A stretch of DNA of 64,000 nt from Nocardioides sp. WS12 (GCF_014108865.1 NZ_CP053928.1:1922001-1986000); one strand, 5' to 3'. Positions 1 to 8,659 are shown, counted from the stretch's first letter. Numbers and translations: made by a program. Notes: generated by a model from the sequence alone, not told the origin.

Positions 1-1
1 T

Positions 2-931
2 TCGACCGATGATGTCGGGGAGCTGGAGCGGCTCGCCTACTGGCGTGCCTTGGCGCGCGACAAGTTCGGGACCTCGTTCGAGAGCGCGCGCGTCGATCGA
101 CCGTTCCGCGCCAAGATGTGGTTGCACGCGTTCGAGGGTTTCGCGATGGCGCGGGTGCGTGCCGACGGGCATCTCTGTCGACGCACCGAGAGCAACATCG
201 CGGACGGCGGACGCGGATACTTCCTCGTCGCCATCGTGGTCGGCGGCTACGGGCGGCTCGAGCAGTCGGGTCGCGTTGCCGCGCTCCGGCCCGGGACGGT
301 GACCTATTGGGACACCAGCCGGCCCATGGCGTGGCACTTCGACGGCGATCAGGATGTGCTGCTGCTGCGGATCTCCCACGAGCGGGCGGCCCTGTTCAGC
401 GCGATCGCGCCGTTGCACAGACACACGGCCCGGGCCGGATCTCGAGGCGGTGCCCTGGGGCTGTTCACCGACTTCTTCCTCCGGCTGTCCGACGGTTCCG
501 TCGTCGACCCGGAGGGCACCCGTCTGCTCGCGAACCAGGGCGCCGGTCTCCTCACGTCGGCGATGGCGATCCTTGCCGCCGGTGCCGAGGACACAGCGGC
601 CGGCGATGACCTGCTGCGCGAGCAGGTGCTGTCGTACCTGCGGCGCAACCTCGAGGACCCGTCCCTGTCGCCCGACGTCGTGGCGCGAGCTGTCAATGTC
701 TCGCGCCGCAGCCTCTATCGACTGTTCGAGGGCACCGACAGCGTCATGTCCGTGCTTCGGCAGTTGCGCATCGAACGGGCCAAGCAGTTGCTCATCTCGC
801 ACCCGGGACGGTCGGTGGTCGACGTGGGCGCACGGTGCGGCTTGACGGAGGGTCAGTTCCACCGGGCCTTCCGCGAGCTCGTCTCGATGAGTCCCGCGGA
901 GTACCGGGCCACGCTGGCCGTCGCTGTCTGA
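2..931 (+). CDS. AraC-family transcriptional regulator, 5' truncated by the window edge
   Basis: The frame is open from base 2 and the residues before the first ATG-type start (STDDVGELERLAYWRALA) read like the N-terminus of an AraC-type sensor domain, so the true start lies left of the window. The visible 309 residues comprise a cupin-like ligand domain (roughly to residue 190) and a C-terminal double helix-turn-helix. The first HTH is around SPDVVARAVNVSRRSLYRLF. The second ends in SMSPAEYR, the usual end of the AraC signature. The protein should bind DNA as an activator of nearby or distant genes; the ligand is unknown. The next gene is a secreted metalloprotease in the same direction, a possible target. 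Confidence 0.85.
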   Translation, partial: STDDVGELERLAYWRALARDKFGTSFESARVDRPFRAKMWLHAFEGFAMARVRADGHLCRRTESNIADGGRGYFLVAIVVGGYGRLEQSGRVAALRPGTVTYWDTSRPMAWHFDGDQDVLLLRISHERAALFSAIAPLHRHTARAGSRGGALGLFTDFFLRLSDGSVVDPEGTRLLANQGAGLLTSAMAILAAGAEDTAAGDDLLREQVLSYLRRNLEDPSLSPDVVARAVNVSRRSLYRLFEGTDSVMSVLRQLRIERAKQLLISHPGRSVVDVGARCGLTEGQFHRAFRELVSMSPAEYRATLAVAV

Positions 932-957
932 ACGTCACTCGCAATCTGGCACGCGTT

Positions 958-975
958 GAGTGCCCTCTGGCACTC
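958..975. promoter_or_regulatory. Inverted repeat upstream of the metalloprotease gene
   Basis: GAGTGCC and GGCACTC form a perfect 7-bp inverted repeat around CTCT, 27 bp after the AraC-type gene and 135 bp before the metalloprotease start. TCTGGCAC occurs twice here (about 945 and 966). It could be a regulator site or a weak transcript-end hairpin; there is no T-tract after it. Confidence 0.35.
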
Positions 976-1109
976 GATGCTGTGACCTCAACGGCTCGGT
1001 ACCGGTGAAGATCAGCCAGATCCTTGTGGAGGCGGCTGTTGGTGGCCGGGTCAGCCACGGGACGCCATTGGGGAGTGGCCTACGGGTCAGGGGATTGGGA
1101 GGAACCATC

Positions 1110-3290
1110 ATGTTCGAATCGACGAGCAGGACTCGAAGGGTCTGGGTCGCCGGCGTCACGTTGGCGGTGTCAGCGACGGCCTGGTCCGCAATGCCGGGCA
1201 GCAGCGCCACGGCGACGGCCGGGGCCAACGACGGTTGCGTCACCGAGGTGCTCACGGCGCCGGAGCGGGCAGGAAAGGTGGCCAGGTCGAAGCCTGCAGC
1301 GTTCAAGAAGGCAGCGCAGCGCAACGGTCTGTCCGTACGTGGCCTGACTGAGGCCGCTGCCGACGCCACGCTGTGGCTGGACGAGTGCGGCAAGCAGTTC
1401 TTCGTCGAGCCGCGAGCCGCCGCACCCGTGGCGGCCAGTCGCGCCGAAGCACAGCCCAACACGGGAGTGCCGTTGGCCGACACCTTCACGTTGCAGTCGA
1501 AGCCCGGCTCGAACCGCACCATCTACCTCGACTTCAACGGTGGCACCGTCAGTGACACGGGGTGGAACGACGGCGACACGGACATCGTCGTGACGCCGTA
1601 CTCCATGGACTCCACGGTCTCCACGAACTTCTCCGATGCCGAACTGACGCAGATCCAGGCGGCCTGGCAGGTCGTCGCCGAGGACTACGCACCGTTCGAC
1701 ATCAATGTCACGACCCGGGACCTGGGGTTGGCCGCGATCGACCGCACCGACAGCAACGACCAGACCTTCGGCTCACACGTCTACATGACCAACGGGGGCT
1801 CGATCTACGACGGCTGCGGGTGTGGCGGCGTCGCCTACGTGGGCGTGTTCAGCGCTTCGGGCAGCAGCCACTCCTACTACCAGCCGGCCTGGGTCTTCGC
1901 GAACGGCACCGGCACCAGCGGCAAGAGCATGGCCGAGGCCGCCTCGCACGAGGTCGGTCACAACTTCGGGCTCGACCACGACGGGACCTCGACCCGGGGC
2001 TACTACACCGGCGCCGACCCGTGGGCCCCGATCATGGGTGTGGGTTACAGCCAGCCGGTCGTCCAGTGGTCGGTGGGTGAGTACCCGGACGCGAACAACA
2101 AGGAGGACGACCTCTCGATCATCGCGCAGGGCGCTCCTTTCCGGGCCGACGACCACGCCAACAACGCCGCGGGAGCCACCAGCCTCCCGGCTGGCGGCAG
2201 CGTCAACGGGATCATCGGCAACCGTGCCGACGTCGATGCCTTCAAGATCACGGGTTCCGGCCCGACCACCGTGACCCTGAAGGGTGCCGCGGGAGTTCCC
2301 AACCTGGACGCGAAGCTGACCATCCTGAACGCTTCGGGCGCCACGGTGGCCACCGTCGACCCGGCCTCCGCCAGGGTGTCCTCGGCCGTGGCGAGCGGAC
2401 TGGATGCCACCTGGACCGGCGATCTGCCGGCCGGTGGTGCGACGTACACCGTCCTGGTCGACGGCGTCGGCACCGGCAACCCGCTCACCGCTGGCAAGTA
2501 CAGCGATTACGGTTCGCTCGGGAACTTCCAGCTCGCCCTGACCACCGGGACGGTGGCCACCAACACGGTGACCGTGACCAACCCCGGCGCACAAACCGGC
2601 ACGGTGGGCACCGCGAAGTCCCTGCAGATCCAGGCGAGTGACTCGGCTGCCGGCCAGACCCTGACCTACAGCGCGACGGGCCTTCCCGCGGGCATGTCGA
2701 TCAACAGCAGCACCGGCCTGATCTCCGGTACGCCCACCGCTGCGGCCACCTCCTCCACCACCGTCACGGTGAAGGACACCACCAACGCGAGCGGCACCAC
2801 GACGTTCAGCTGGACCATCAGCCCGGCCACGTCGGCCTGCTCCGGACAGAAGCTCGGCAACCCCGGCTTCGAGACCGGGACGGCCGCACCGTGGACCGCT
2901 AGCAGCGGTGTCATCGACAACACCTCCGCCCAAGCCGCCCGCACGGGTTCCTGGAAGGCATGGCTCAACGGCTACGGCCAGACCCACACCGACAAGCTGA
3001 GCCAGACCGTGACGATCCCTGCCGGCTGCAAGGCGAACCTGTCCTTCTACCTGCACATCGACACCAAGGAGGGTGCGACCCAGAACCAGTACGACAAGCT
3101 GGAGCTGAGGGTCGGTACGACGAAGGTGGCCGGCTTCTCCAACGTCGATGCGGCAACGGGCTACGCGCGGCGGTCCTACAACCTCTCGGTGTTCGCCGGG
3201 CAGACCGTGACGATCGCCTTCACCGGCACCGAGGACTACTCGCTGAAGACCTCGTTCGTCATCGATGATGCAGCGCTGACGCTGTCCTGA
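1110..3290 (+). CDS. Secreted zinc metalloprotease with putative Ig-like and C-terminal adhesion domains
   Basis: The 726-residue product starts at ATG 1110, preceded by a strong GGAGGA ribosome site; a longer in-frame opening to 960 lacks one. A signal peptide covers about residues 1-38. The metzincin motif [11 protein letters not shown] (His280, Glu281, His284, His290) with a downstream MGVGY Met-turn identifies a zinc endopeptidase. After the catalytic region come a PPC-like beta domain, a putative-Ig module ([18 protein letters not shown]) near residues 490-570 and a C-terminal jelly-roll-like domain beginning [11 protein letters not shown]. It is exported and likely digests extracellular protein. 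It is a clear paralogue of the minus-strand gene at 38582-40369 (shared TIYLDF and HEVGH blocks). A terminator follows immediately. Confidence 0.88.
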   Translation: MFESTSRTRRVWVAGVTLAVSATAWSAMPGSSATATAGANDGCVTEVLTAPERAGKVARSKPAAFKKAAQRNGLSVRGLTEAAADATLWLDECGKQFFVEPRAAAPVAASRAEAQPNTGVPLADTFTLQSKPGSNRTIYLDFNGGTVSDTGWNDGDTDIVVTPYSMDSTVSTNFSDAELTQIQAAWQVVAEDYAPFDINVTTRDLGLAAIDRTDSNDQTFGSHVYMTNGGSIYDGCGCGGVAYVGVFSASGSSHSYYQPAWVFANGTGTSGKSMAEAASHEVGHNFGLDHDGTSTRGYYTGADPWAPIMGVGYSQPVVQWSVGEYPDANNKEDDLSIIAQGAPFRADDHANNAAGATSLPAGGSVNGIIGNRADVDAFKITGSGPTTVTLKGAAGVPNLDAKLTILNASGATVATVDPASARVSSAVASGLDATWTGDLPAGGATYTVLVDGVGTGNPLTAGKYSDYGSLGNFQLALTTGTVATNTVTVTNPGAQTGTVGTAKSLQIQASDSAAGQTLTYSATGLPAGMSINSSTGLISGTPTAAATSSTTVTVKDTTNASGTTTFSWTISPATSACSGQKLGNPGFETGTAAPWTASSGVIDNTSAQAARTGSWKAWLNGYGQTHTDKLSQTVTIPAGCKANLSFYLHIDTKEGATQNQYDKLELRVGTTKVAGFSNVDAATGYARRSYNLSVFAGQTVTIAFTGTEDYSLKTSFVIDDAALTLS

Positions 3291-3296
3291 CGCCGC

Positions 3297-3348
3297 GGAC
3301 GACTCCGAGCCGGCCCCCACCCGGCCCGGAGTCGTCCTCGGTCTTTTT
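3297..3348 (+). terminator. Rho-independent terminator after the metalloprotease gene
   Basis: GGACGACTCC at 3297-3306 pairs perfectly with GGAGTCGTCC at 3328-3337, with an inner CCGG pair, and is followed by a run of six T at 3344-3349. It begins 7 bp after the stop codon. Confidence 0.85.
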
Positions 3349-3448
3349 TGGGCCGGGCTGTCCACAGGTTCGTGGACCTGCCCTGTTCACCGGGGTGTCG
3401 CTGACCTACTCTGCTGCCAGCCACGTCATCTCATCTCGGGGAGCCGCC

Positions 3449-3891
3449 ATGGCCCTGCTTCAGCCACCGGTCGTGTCGGCGCCAGCGTCCGACGACGTGG
3501 TCGCACGCCTCGATGAGGAGTTGCGCGCCGTCGTACGACGCGACGGGATCGATCCGCAGCGCGAGATAGCCGCCGTACGACGCCACGCCACTGACCTCGT
3601 GCGCGTCCACGACGAGCTCAGCCTGACGGGCGTCGTCGCTCCGGTCGCGCATCCCGAGGCACTCGTCGCGGAACTCGTCGCGCGCGTTGCCGGATTCGGA
3701 CCGCTCCAGCCGTTCCTCGATGACCCGACCGTGGAAGAGATCTGGATCAACAGTCCGGACCGGGTCTTCGTGGCTCGGCACGGGCGGCACGAGCTCACCA
3801 ACCTGGTGCTGACCGAGGCCCAGGTGACCGAGCTGGTCGAGCGGATGCTGAAGTCGACAGGCCGCCGGATCGACCTCAGCCGTCCCTTCGT
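3449..3891 (+). pseudogene. cpaF: Tad pilus ATPase CpaF/TadA, 5' fragment split by prophage
   Basis: ATG 3449 follows a GGGGAG ribosome site. The fragment codes for 147 residues of a CpaF/TadA secretion ATPase: an N-terminal helical region, then the N-domain motif ending LSRPF. At codon 147 (TTC, 3887) the prophage begins, and the reading frame runs 50 codons into phage sequence to a stop at 4042, giving a 197-residue hybrid without the Walker motifs. The rest of the gene is at 25702-26532. Joining the parts at the shared TTCGT gives a continuous 422-residue protein (RPF-VDAMLPAGHRL), the normal family length. As it stands, the ATPase that powers Tad pilus assembly cannot be made. Confidence 0.93.
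3887..3891. other. attL core (TTCGT) of the prophage
   Basis: TTCGT is shared with attR at 25702-25706 and both copies sit in the same codon phase of cpaF (TTC GT). On the phage side, GTTACCGGAAGATC at 3895-3908 is the inverted partner of GATCTTCCCGTAAC at 25682-25695. In the reconstructed attP these arms flank a 14-bp spacer whose central dinucleotide is TT (3887-3888), as expected for serine-integrase crossover. Confidence 0.88.
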
Positions 3892-3914
3892 CGAGTTACC
3901 GGAAGATCAACGCT

Positions 3915-5324
3915 TCACCTACGGGGGATCTGCACGGCGTCGCCCACCACGGGGACGATCAGCAGGAACGCCTTGTGGACCTCCACGCGTCGAATCACCC
4001 GTCCGAGCAGGAATCCCCACTCGCCGGGCGTCATGCCCGTAGAACCGGCCTGGAGGCGTTCGTACACGTCCTGATCGACGGGCGCGAGGAGCGCCAGTTC
4101 GTCCAGCGCCTCCGACAGGTCCTTCATCCACGCCTCACGCTCGGCGCGCGCTTCGTCACGGGCAATGTTGAACGCAACCTGATCAAGCATGTCGCCGGAC
4201 CACGCCGTCATGAGTTTCGCTAGGCGCTTGTCGATGTTGGCCACCGACCCTTCGGCGACTGACACGCGAGCCTCGATCTTCGCCCGTTCGTCCGAGCGCG
4301 TCTCGTCGTCGTACGCCAAAGCGGCGACCTCATCGATGTGGGCACCGATCCAGAACGCCACCTTCTTCTCGACAACGGTGCGGTTGATCCACATCCCTGA
4401 GCACGAGCGCTGGTTCTTGTACGCCGAGCAGATGACCTGAGATTTCGTCTCGGTGTAGGAGTTCACGAACATCACGCCACCGCACAGGCCGCACTTCACC
4501 AAGCCGCTGAGGAACCACTTTGGCGACGCGGTCTTGTGGGGTCCCTTCTTCCGGACCTCACGTGCGCGGACGTAGGCCTTCCACTCGGCGTTCGTGATCA
4601 CCGGTTCGTGAACGCCGTCGTAGAAGGTGCCCTTCGACTTCTCCGAGATCAGCCCCGCGCCCCACCCCGAGTCGAGGGTTCGGATCAGCGAGTGGATGCC
4701 CCAGGCCGCGCCCCTCGTGGTGACGACGCCACGCTCGTTGAGGTCCTTCACGAGAGCTTGAAACCCTGCCCCCTTGGTGTACCTGATGAACATCTCGCGC
4801 AGCACTGGCGCGGTGTTTGGGTCCTGCACGTAGGACTTTCCGTCCTTCATGTACCCGAATCGGGGCAGGCCGTTCTTGGGTAGGCCGTTCGCAGCGCGGC
4901 GGTTCAGCGCCTCCTTCCACTGCTCGGATTTGAGGTCGGCCTCAAACGCGGCCATGCCGAGCATCTGGTCACGGGCGAAGCGCCCTCCCGCCGTCGTGAT
5001 GTCGAACGGCTCGACGGCGGACTCCACCGTCTTGCCAGCCTCTTCCAGTAGTTCGATCAGGGCGAACTGATCCGCGCGCCGACGCGACAGACGCGACCAC
5101 CGGTAGACGACAACAACGTCCACAGCCATGTCGAGGATCAGCGGGAAGTTGGGTCGCTTCTGCCATTTGCCGGTACCCGAGACGTCCTCATCGATCACCG
5201 TGCCCGAGACGATGTAGCCGTGCCGCGTGCAGTGGGCACGACCCTCCCGCTCTTGGATTTCCAGCGAGATCGAATCGTCCTTCGCCTTCGATTGGCGAAG
5301 GTAGAGAATCGCGTGCTTCTTCAT
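3915..5324 (-). CDS. int: Large serine integrase (site-specific recombinase)
   Basis: The 469-residue protein belongs to the large serine recombinases that integrate phages between attP and attB. The N-terminal resolvase domain begins ILYLRQSKAKDDS, with the nucleophile predicted as Ser12. It is followed by a recombinase domain, a zinc ribbon (CGLCGG with a later CSAYKNQRSC pair, about residues 275-310) and a coiled-coil C-terminus, the expected domain order and length. ATG 5324 is preceded by GGGAG; an in-frame GTG at 5342 is an alternative start. Its stop lies 24 bp from attL, the usual position. Excision would need a directionality factor; the HTH protein at 25089 is the obvious candidate in this element. 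Confidence 0.95.
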   Translation of the reverse strand: MKKHAILYLRQSKAKDDSISLEIQEREGRAHCTRHGYIVSGTVIDEDVSGTGKWQKRPNFPLILDMAVDVVVVYRWSRLSRRRADQFALIELLEEAGKTVESAVEPFDITTAGGRFARDQMLGMAAFEADLKSEQWKEALNRRAANGLPKNGLPRFGYMKDGKSYVQDPNTAPVLREMFIRYTKGAGFQALVKDLNERGVVTTRGAAWGIHSLIRTLDSGWGAGLISEKSKGTFYDGVHEPVITNAEWKAYVRAREVRKKGPHKTASPKWFLSGLVKCGLCGGVMFVNSYTETKSQVICSAYKNQRSCSGMWINRTVVEKKVAFWIGAHIDEVAALAYDDETRSDERAKIEARVSVAEGSVANIDKRLAKLMTAWSGDMLDQVAFNIARDEARAEREAWMKDLSEALDELALLAPVDQDVYERLQAGSTGMTPGEWGFLLGRVIRRVEVHKAFLLIVPVVGDAVQIPRR

Positions 5325-5355
5325 GATGAAATCGTCTCCCACTGAACTCGAACCA

Positions 5356-5586
5356 TCACGACTCCTGCCCCTGCTGGCGACGCGTTCGGGCGCTGATCGC
5401 GTCGCGCCCCTCAGCGATGCACTCGGGGCACGTCACCTCGTCCCACTTGTTCAGGAACTTGATGTGACCGCCCTTCGTGACGATGTTGCCGCCACATGCC
5501 CAGGCCATGTTCGGCATGAGGATGTGGTTCAGGTCGGACTCGATCTTGTCGCTGAACAGGGGACTGTCGTCGTCGCTGTAGGTCAT
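5356..5586 (-). CDS. Phage protein of unknown function, cysteine-containing, 76 aa
   Basis: ATG 5586 overlaps the stop of the DUF2958 gene (ATGA), indicating coupled translation. The product starts MTYSDDDSPLFSDK and carries a WACGG and a CPEC motif 29 residues apart, which could bind a metal ion as a small zinc ribbon. It ends in a basic tail. The gene is the last of a four-gene leftward run before the integrase, 14 bp upstream of the earliest integrase start. I do not recognise a family. Confidence 0.65.
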   Translation of the reverse strand: MTYSDDDSPLFSDKIESDLNHILMPNMAWACGGNIVTKGGHIKFLNKWDEVTCPECIAEGRDAISARTRRQQGQES

Positions 5587-5924
5587 CGCGCCACCACCTG
5601 AGCGAACGGGCGCGGCGTCCACGACAGGTCGCGTTCGACCCACCTCGCGATGCCCTGAGGCCGGACCAGAAGCGCCCGAAGCTCGTGCAGGTCGGTGTAC
5701 CCCCACTCGGCTCCGTTCGGGTCTCCGAGGTTGGCGTAGCCGAACGCGATGCGCCGGTCTGCGTCCAGCTCTGCGATCCACCAATCGCACGCACCCACGA
5801 AGTAGTGGAGGTGGATGATCGTGTCCTCGGGCTTCGTGTTCTCCGTGGCGTACAAAGCGGGAACCCCGCCCAGGATGTCCTGAGCGGGGAACCAGTCGTG
5901 GCCTCGGAGTTCGTCAGGCGTCAC
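5583..5924 (-). CDS. DUF2958 domain protein, 113 aa
   Basis: The sequence pattern PALYATENTKPEDTIIHLHY, CDWWIAELD, FGYANLGDP, EWGYTDL and VERDLSW matches DUF2958, a small family common on plasmids and phages with no established biochemical role. The start is GTG 5924, which overlaps the TGA of the upstream gene (GTGA); the longer open frame upstream is out of character and overlaps another gene. It is coupled at both ends within the left-end operon, so it is probably made together with the Lys/Ala-rich protein and the integrase. Confidence 0.82.
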   Translation of the reverse strand: MTPDELRGHDWFPAQDILGGVPALYATENTKPEDTIIHLHYFVGACDWWIAELDADRRIAFGYANLGDPNGAEWGYTDLHELRALLVRPQGIARWVERDLSWTPRPFAQVVAR

Positions 5925-6283
5925 GCCTTGACCGCCGTCTTCTTCGCGGGGGTGCGCTTGGCGGCAGGCTTGGCCGGGGTGACCTTCTTCGCGGCAGCAC
6001 GCTTCGCCGGGGCAGGCGCAGCCTTCTTCGCCGCCGTCTTCTTGGCCGGGACGACGGGCGCGGGGGAGTTGCCCGTCTTGCACGTCGCGCACCACACGGA
6101 CGGCGTACGCCCCGCTTCGTGTGCGGCGCGACGGGTCTTGGTGCCGGTGCGTGCTCCGTGCTCGCAGGATGCCGCCCACTTGTTCTCGCCCTCGGGCTTG
6201 CCCAACTGGATGATCTCGATCTTCGCGCCGGTCTCGCGAGCGGTCACGGTGTGGATCACGGTGTTCTTGGTGCTGGTGGTCAT
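5921..6283 (-). CDS. Phage protein with lysine/alanine/proline-rich histone-H1-like tail, 120 aa
   Basis: ATG 6283 has a good AAAAGGAC ribosome site. The N-terminal ~70 residues contain CEHGARTGTKTRRAAHEAG and CATCKTGN, so possibly a small metal-binding or nucleic-acid-binding fold. The last ~50 residues are repeated KKxAAKKA/TPAKPAAK units, the composition of actinobacterial H1-like tails, which bind DNA non-specifically. I infer a DNA-binding role, perhaps in nucleoid or integrase complexes; no family is recognised. It lies second in the left-end operon and overlaps the next gene by GTGA. Confidence 0.75.
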   Translation of the reverse strand: MTTSTKNTVIHTVTARETGAKIEIIQLGKPEGENKWAASCEHGARTGTKTRRAAHEAGRTPSVWCATCKTGNSPAPVVPAKKTAAKKAAPAPAKRAAAKKVTPAKPAAKRTPAKKTAVKA

Positions 6284-6315
6284 GTGCTTGTCCTTTTCGT
6301 CGTTTGGGTTGTGGG

Positions 6316-6447
6316 TTACTTCGCCGAGGCGAACGCAGCGAGCGCGGCGTCGAGGCCCTGACTGGTGATGAAGTCGGAGAGGACCTCGAGGACGTCCTGC
6401 TCGTCCCACCGGTTCGCCGCCGCGATGTTCTGGAAGTCGTCGTTCAT
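6316..6447 (-). CDS. Small phage protein, 43 aa
   Basis: ATG 6447 follows AAGGAC at the correct distance. The product (MNDDFQNIAAANRWDEQDVL then EVLSDFITSQG) is acidic and predicted helical, like many small phage proteins. It is the first gene of the left-end leftward operon, directly downstream of the promoter-operator at 6506-6545. Function unknown. Confidence 0.65.
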   Translation of the reverse strand: MNDDFQNIAAANRWDEQDVLEVLSDFITSQGLDAALAAFASAK

Positions 6448-6505
6448 CGGTCTGTCCTTCGTTCGTCGTTATCAATCGGTTGGTTGAATAAGACGAACGT
6501 AATAC

Positions 6506-6545
6506 GAGCGATGACTCGTGTACACCTAAGTCGCTCGATTCACAA
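6506..6545 (-). promoter_or_regulatory. Putative leftward promoter overlapped by an inverted repeat
   Basis: Reading leftwards, TTGTGA (6545-6540) and TACACG (6522-6517) are 17 bp apart, a fair sigma-70-like pair. The region also holds GAGCGATGACT (6506-6516) and AGTCGCTC (6529-6536), an imperfect inverted repeat around the palindrome GTGTACAC. This is the only non-coding gap between the left-end operon and the divergent moron genes, so it is likely a regulated promoter. Confidence 0.45.
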
Positions 6546-6676
6546 GACTTTTACTTCCGTGCTGTCAGGGCGCTCGCGACCTTCGGTGCGATCTGGGTCG
6601 GCGGCGACACCCTGACCACGATCCACGGAACTGTCGCCTTCTAGACGGACTAGACCGCTAGCGTTGAAGGGTGCCG

Positions 6677-7288
6677 ATGATTCACAACCGCAGTGAGACC
6701 CTGTCCGCTGACCTCAACCCCGATGCGGTGTGGCCTGTCTTCTCGCGTTTGGAGGCGCTGCTGCGCGAGCGGGTCATGAGCGACGACACCTGGTCCGTCC
6801 GTACCGGTCTCTTCAGCCAACACGGCAATGCGTTCGACGACAGCGTTGCTGCGATGCGCGACGCGGCAGCGGTCCTAGATCCGGAGTCCATCACCTCGAT
6901 GAACCTCGAAGTCGGCAGCTGGAAGACGCGGCACACGATCAACGTTTGGTACCGCAAGGGTCAGAAGGTGTTCTTCTGCGAGGTCAAGTCCGACGACATG
7001 GCTTTCGCTATCGGCTGGGTGGGGACGATCAAGGCGGAGATTGAGCGTGCTCTCGCGTCGCCGGTGGTTCTGCCGCCTCCGCCTCCGGCTCTGCCTGCAG
7101 CCCCGGCTCTGCCTGCAGCCCCGGCTGAGGTGCACGTGGTGATGCCGACTCCTTCAGCGCCCGAGAAGAAGTCGCCGTTGCACAACCCATGGGTGGCGGC
7201 GATTCTCGTGCCACTGGTACTGGTTGTGGTCGGCGCGATTTTGGAAGTGACGATCACCGACATCCTGCCCTTCCTCAAGAACGAATAG
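6677..7288 (+). CDS. Tail-anchored moron protein of unknown function, 203 aa
   Basis: The first of two rightward genes in an otherwise leftward prophage. GAAGGG lies 5-6 bp before ATG 6677 (GTG 6671 is an alternative). Residues 1-~120 form a cytoplasmic domain (motifs ITSMNLEVGSW, NVWYRKGQKVFFCEVKSDD). A proline/alanine-rich linker with a perfect tandem 18-bp DNA repeat (LPAAPA twice) follows, then one C-terminal membrane helix (AAILVPLVLVVVGAILEVTI) with a short tail. The gene is 10 bp from the next one and both are set apart from the lytic genes by a terminator. The layout suggests expression in the lysogen, perhaps in exclusion of other phages. No known family recognised. Confidence 0.72.
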   Translation: MIHNRSETLSADLNPDAVWPVFSRLEALLRERVMSDDTWSVRTGLFSQHGNAFDDSVAAMRDAAAVLDPESITSMNLEVGSWKTRHTINVWYRKGQKVFFCEVKSDDMAFAIGWVGTIKAEIERALASPVVLPPPPPALPAAPALPAAPAEVHVVMPTPSAPEKKSPLHNPWVAAILVPLVLVVVGAILEVTITDILPFLKNE

Positions 7289-7298
7289 AGCGTTCGCC

Positions 7299-7916
7299 GT
7301 GCTTGATTCTCTGAAGGACATACCCGGGGCCGCATGGGCTGCGCTCGTGACCGGTCTGTTCCTCACAGGGCAGAACCTCCTGAACAACCGCCGCGAAAAC
7401 CAGCGTCGCAATGACGACGGTCTAGAACGTGAGCGCGACCGACAACATCAGGAGCGGATTGCGGATCAGGCGCGAGCCGATGCTCGATCCGATGCCTGGC
7501 GTGCGGAGCGCCGCGAGGTGCACGGTGAGCTGGTGGCACTCATCAGGCAGGGACAACGAACGATCAGATCGAAACTGATGATGTTGGGCAAAGACGGAAT
7601 CTTCCGCAATGCGCATCAGGATGTCGTGGAACTGATCAGCGCGGATGACGCAGAGGCGCTCCGTGAGGCGGCGGCTCGTGTCGAAATCGTGGGTTCGCAG
7701 GCGTCAAGGGAGGCGGCGCTGAATGCCGTCGCGCAGATGTCTGAGTTGGACACACGCGTCTGGGAGCTCACGGCGCTCTGGGACGGTGACGACGCCAAGG
7801 CTGTGGACAAGCGCGCCGAACTCGCCGCTGTGATCAAGGAACGACATGCCTCCTTGCAGAAGTTCCTTGATCAGTACGTCGATGCCGTCCGTGCCGAACT
7901 TGGCACGGCGGACTGA
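7299..7916 (+). CDS. N-terminally anchored coiled-coil moron protein, 205 aa
   Basis: GTG 7299 begins 10 bp after the previous gene. An N-terminal hydrophobic stretch (AAWAALVTGLFLTGQNLL) is followed by a strongly charged helix (ENQRRNDDGLERERDRQHQE) and further long helices to the end, so a membrane-anchored cytoplasmic coiled coil is predicted. Together with the tail-anchored upstream protein it could form a membrane complex. It is the partner gene of the moron pair and is followed by a terminator that also serves the leftward late operon. The protein is unfamiliar; holin or spanin roles seem unlikely because its orientation opposes the late genes. Confidence 0.7.
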   Translation: MLDSLKDIPGAAWAALVTGLFLTGQNLLNNRRENQRRNDDGLERERDRQHQERIADQARADARSDAWRAERREVHGELVALIRQGQRTIRSKLMMLGKDGIFRNAHQDVVELISADDAEALREAAARVEIVGSQASREAALNAVAQMSELDTRVWELTALWDGDDAKAVDKRAELAAVIKERHASLQKFLDQYVDAVRAELGTAD

Positions 7917-7939
7917 CGCGCGCCCACCAGACGACAAAA

Positions 7940-7966
7940 GACCCCCCGCCCGAAGGCGAGGGGTCA
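7940..7966. terminator. Bidirectional terminator between moron genes and late operon
   Basis: GACCCCCCGCC (7940-7950) pairs with GGCGAGGGGTC (7955-7965) with one mismatch and a CGAA loop. On the leftward strand it is followed by TTTTG, and it starts at the stop codon of the 7964-8146 gene. It separates the convergent late operon and moron cassette. Confidence 0.8.
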
Positions 7967-8146
7967 AATGTCAGTGGGTGGGTCTTCTGGCTTCTTGGCA
8001 CCGAGCAGGACACCGAGGACGGCCATGAAGATGACGTGCACCTCGGCCGGAGGCAGGTAGTCCTTTATGAAGATGGGCGCAGCGAAGTTCGCGGCCCACA
8101 CTCCTGTGACGACAACGATCAGTGCGCCACGGAGTCGAGGCGGCAT
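7964..8146 (-). CDS. Small membrane protein, holin-like candidate, 60 aa
   Basis: ATG 8146 opens a 60-residue protein with a hydrophobic N-terminal segment (GALIVVVTGVWAANFAAPIF) and a second one (VHVIFMAVLGVLLGA), ending in a charged tail. Size, two membrane segments and position as the last gene of the late operon fit an actinophage holin, but no endolysin lies beside it, so the call is tentative. It follows the minor tail gene by only three bases. Confidence 0.55.
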   Translation of the reverse strand: MPPRLRGALIVVVTGVWAANFAAPIFIKDYLPPAEVHVIFMAVLGVLLGAKKPEDPPTDI

Positions 8147-8149
8147 AGG

Positions 8150-8650
8150 TCAGGCTGCCTCGTAGCGACCTTCAACGATGATGGAGTGCGTGTTCGCGAA
8201 CGTTCCGGGTACGAGGTTGGTGACCGCACGGACTGAGTTACCCGCCGTGGTGGGGTCGCAGTACAACAGTGCCGTGGCGGACGTCGGCGAGACGCGCACG
8301 TGAAGCCTGTACGCCGCGCCACCGATAAGCGCCTCGCCCAGGGCGAGCTGCAAGCCTGTGGCGTGCAACGTGACCGGCAGGCTGATCGCGTACTGGCCCG
8401 ATCCGTAGGTGGTCGTAGACCCCATGGTGATGACAACCCGGAAGTCGACCGACTTCCCGATCTGCCGGTAGCGCCCCACGATGGTGCCGTTACCGATCAC
8501 GGGGTTCGTCGTCGCGCCCGTCCACGCTGGCGAGTACGACGTCCACGCGGACTGGATACCTGTGAAGGCGTCCTTGACCTCAACGGTCATCTTGCTGGCT
8601 GTGACAACCTCGCTGGTTGTCCACGACGCCGGGGTGGTGTTTAAGCCCAC
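8150..8650 (-). CDS. Minor tail / receptor-binding-like protein, 166 aa
   Basis: The start is GTG 8650. The motif GATTNPVIGNGTIVGRYRQI followed by VDFRVVITMG is common in actinophage minor tail proteins and tail-tip fibres, where a beta-rich C-terminal domain forms the receptor contact. The order minor tail protein, this gene, small membrane protein is usual at the end of tail modules. The host receptor is unknown. Confidence 0.75.
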   Translation of the reverse strand: MGLNTTPASWTTSEVVTASKMTVEVKDAFTGIQSAWTSYSPAWTGATTNPVIGNGTIVGRYRQIGKSVDFRVVITMGSTTTYGSGQYAISLPVTLHATGLQLALGEALIGGAAYRLHVRVSPTSATALLYCDPTTAGNSVRAVTNLVPGTFANTHSIIVEGRYEAA

Positions 8651-8659
8651 GGTGATTCC

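Noticed and set aside
1773..3365. 530-codon minus-strand frame across the metalloprotease
   Set aside because: Mirror frame of a secreted protease with clear motifs; no ribosome site or recognisable fold.
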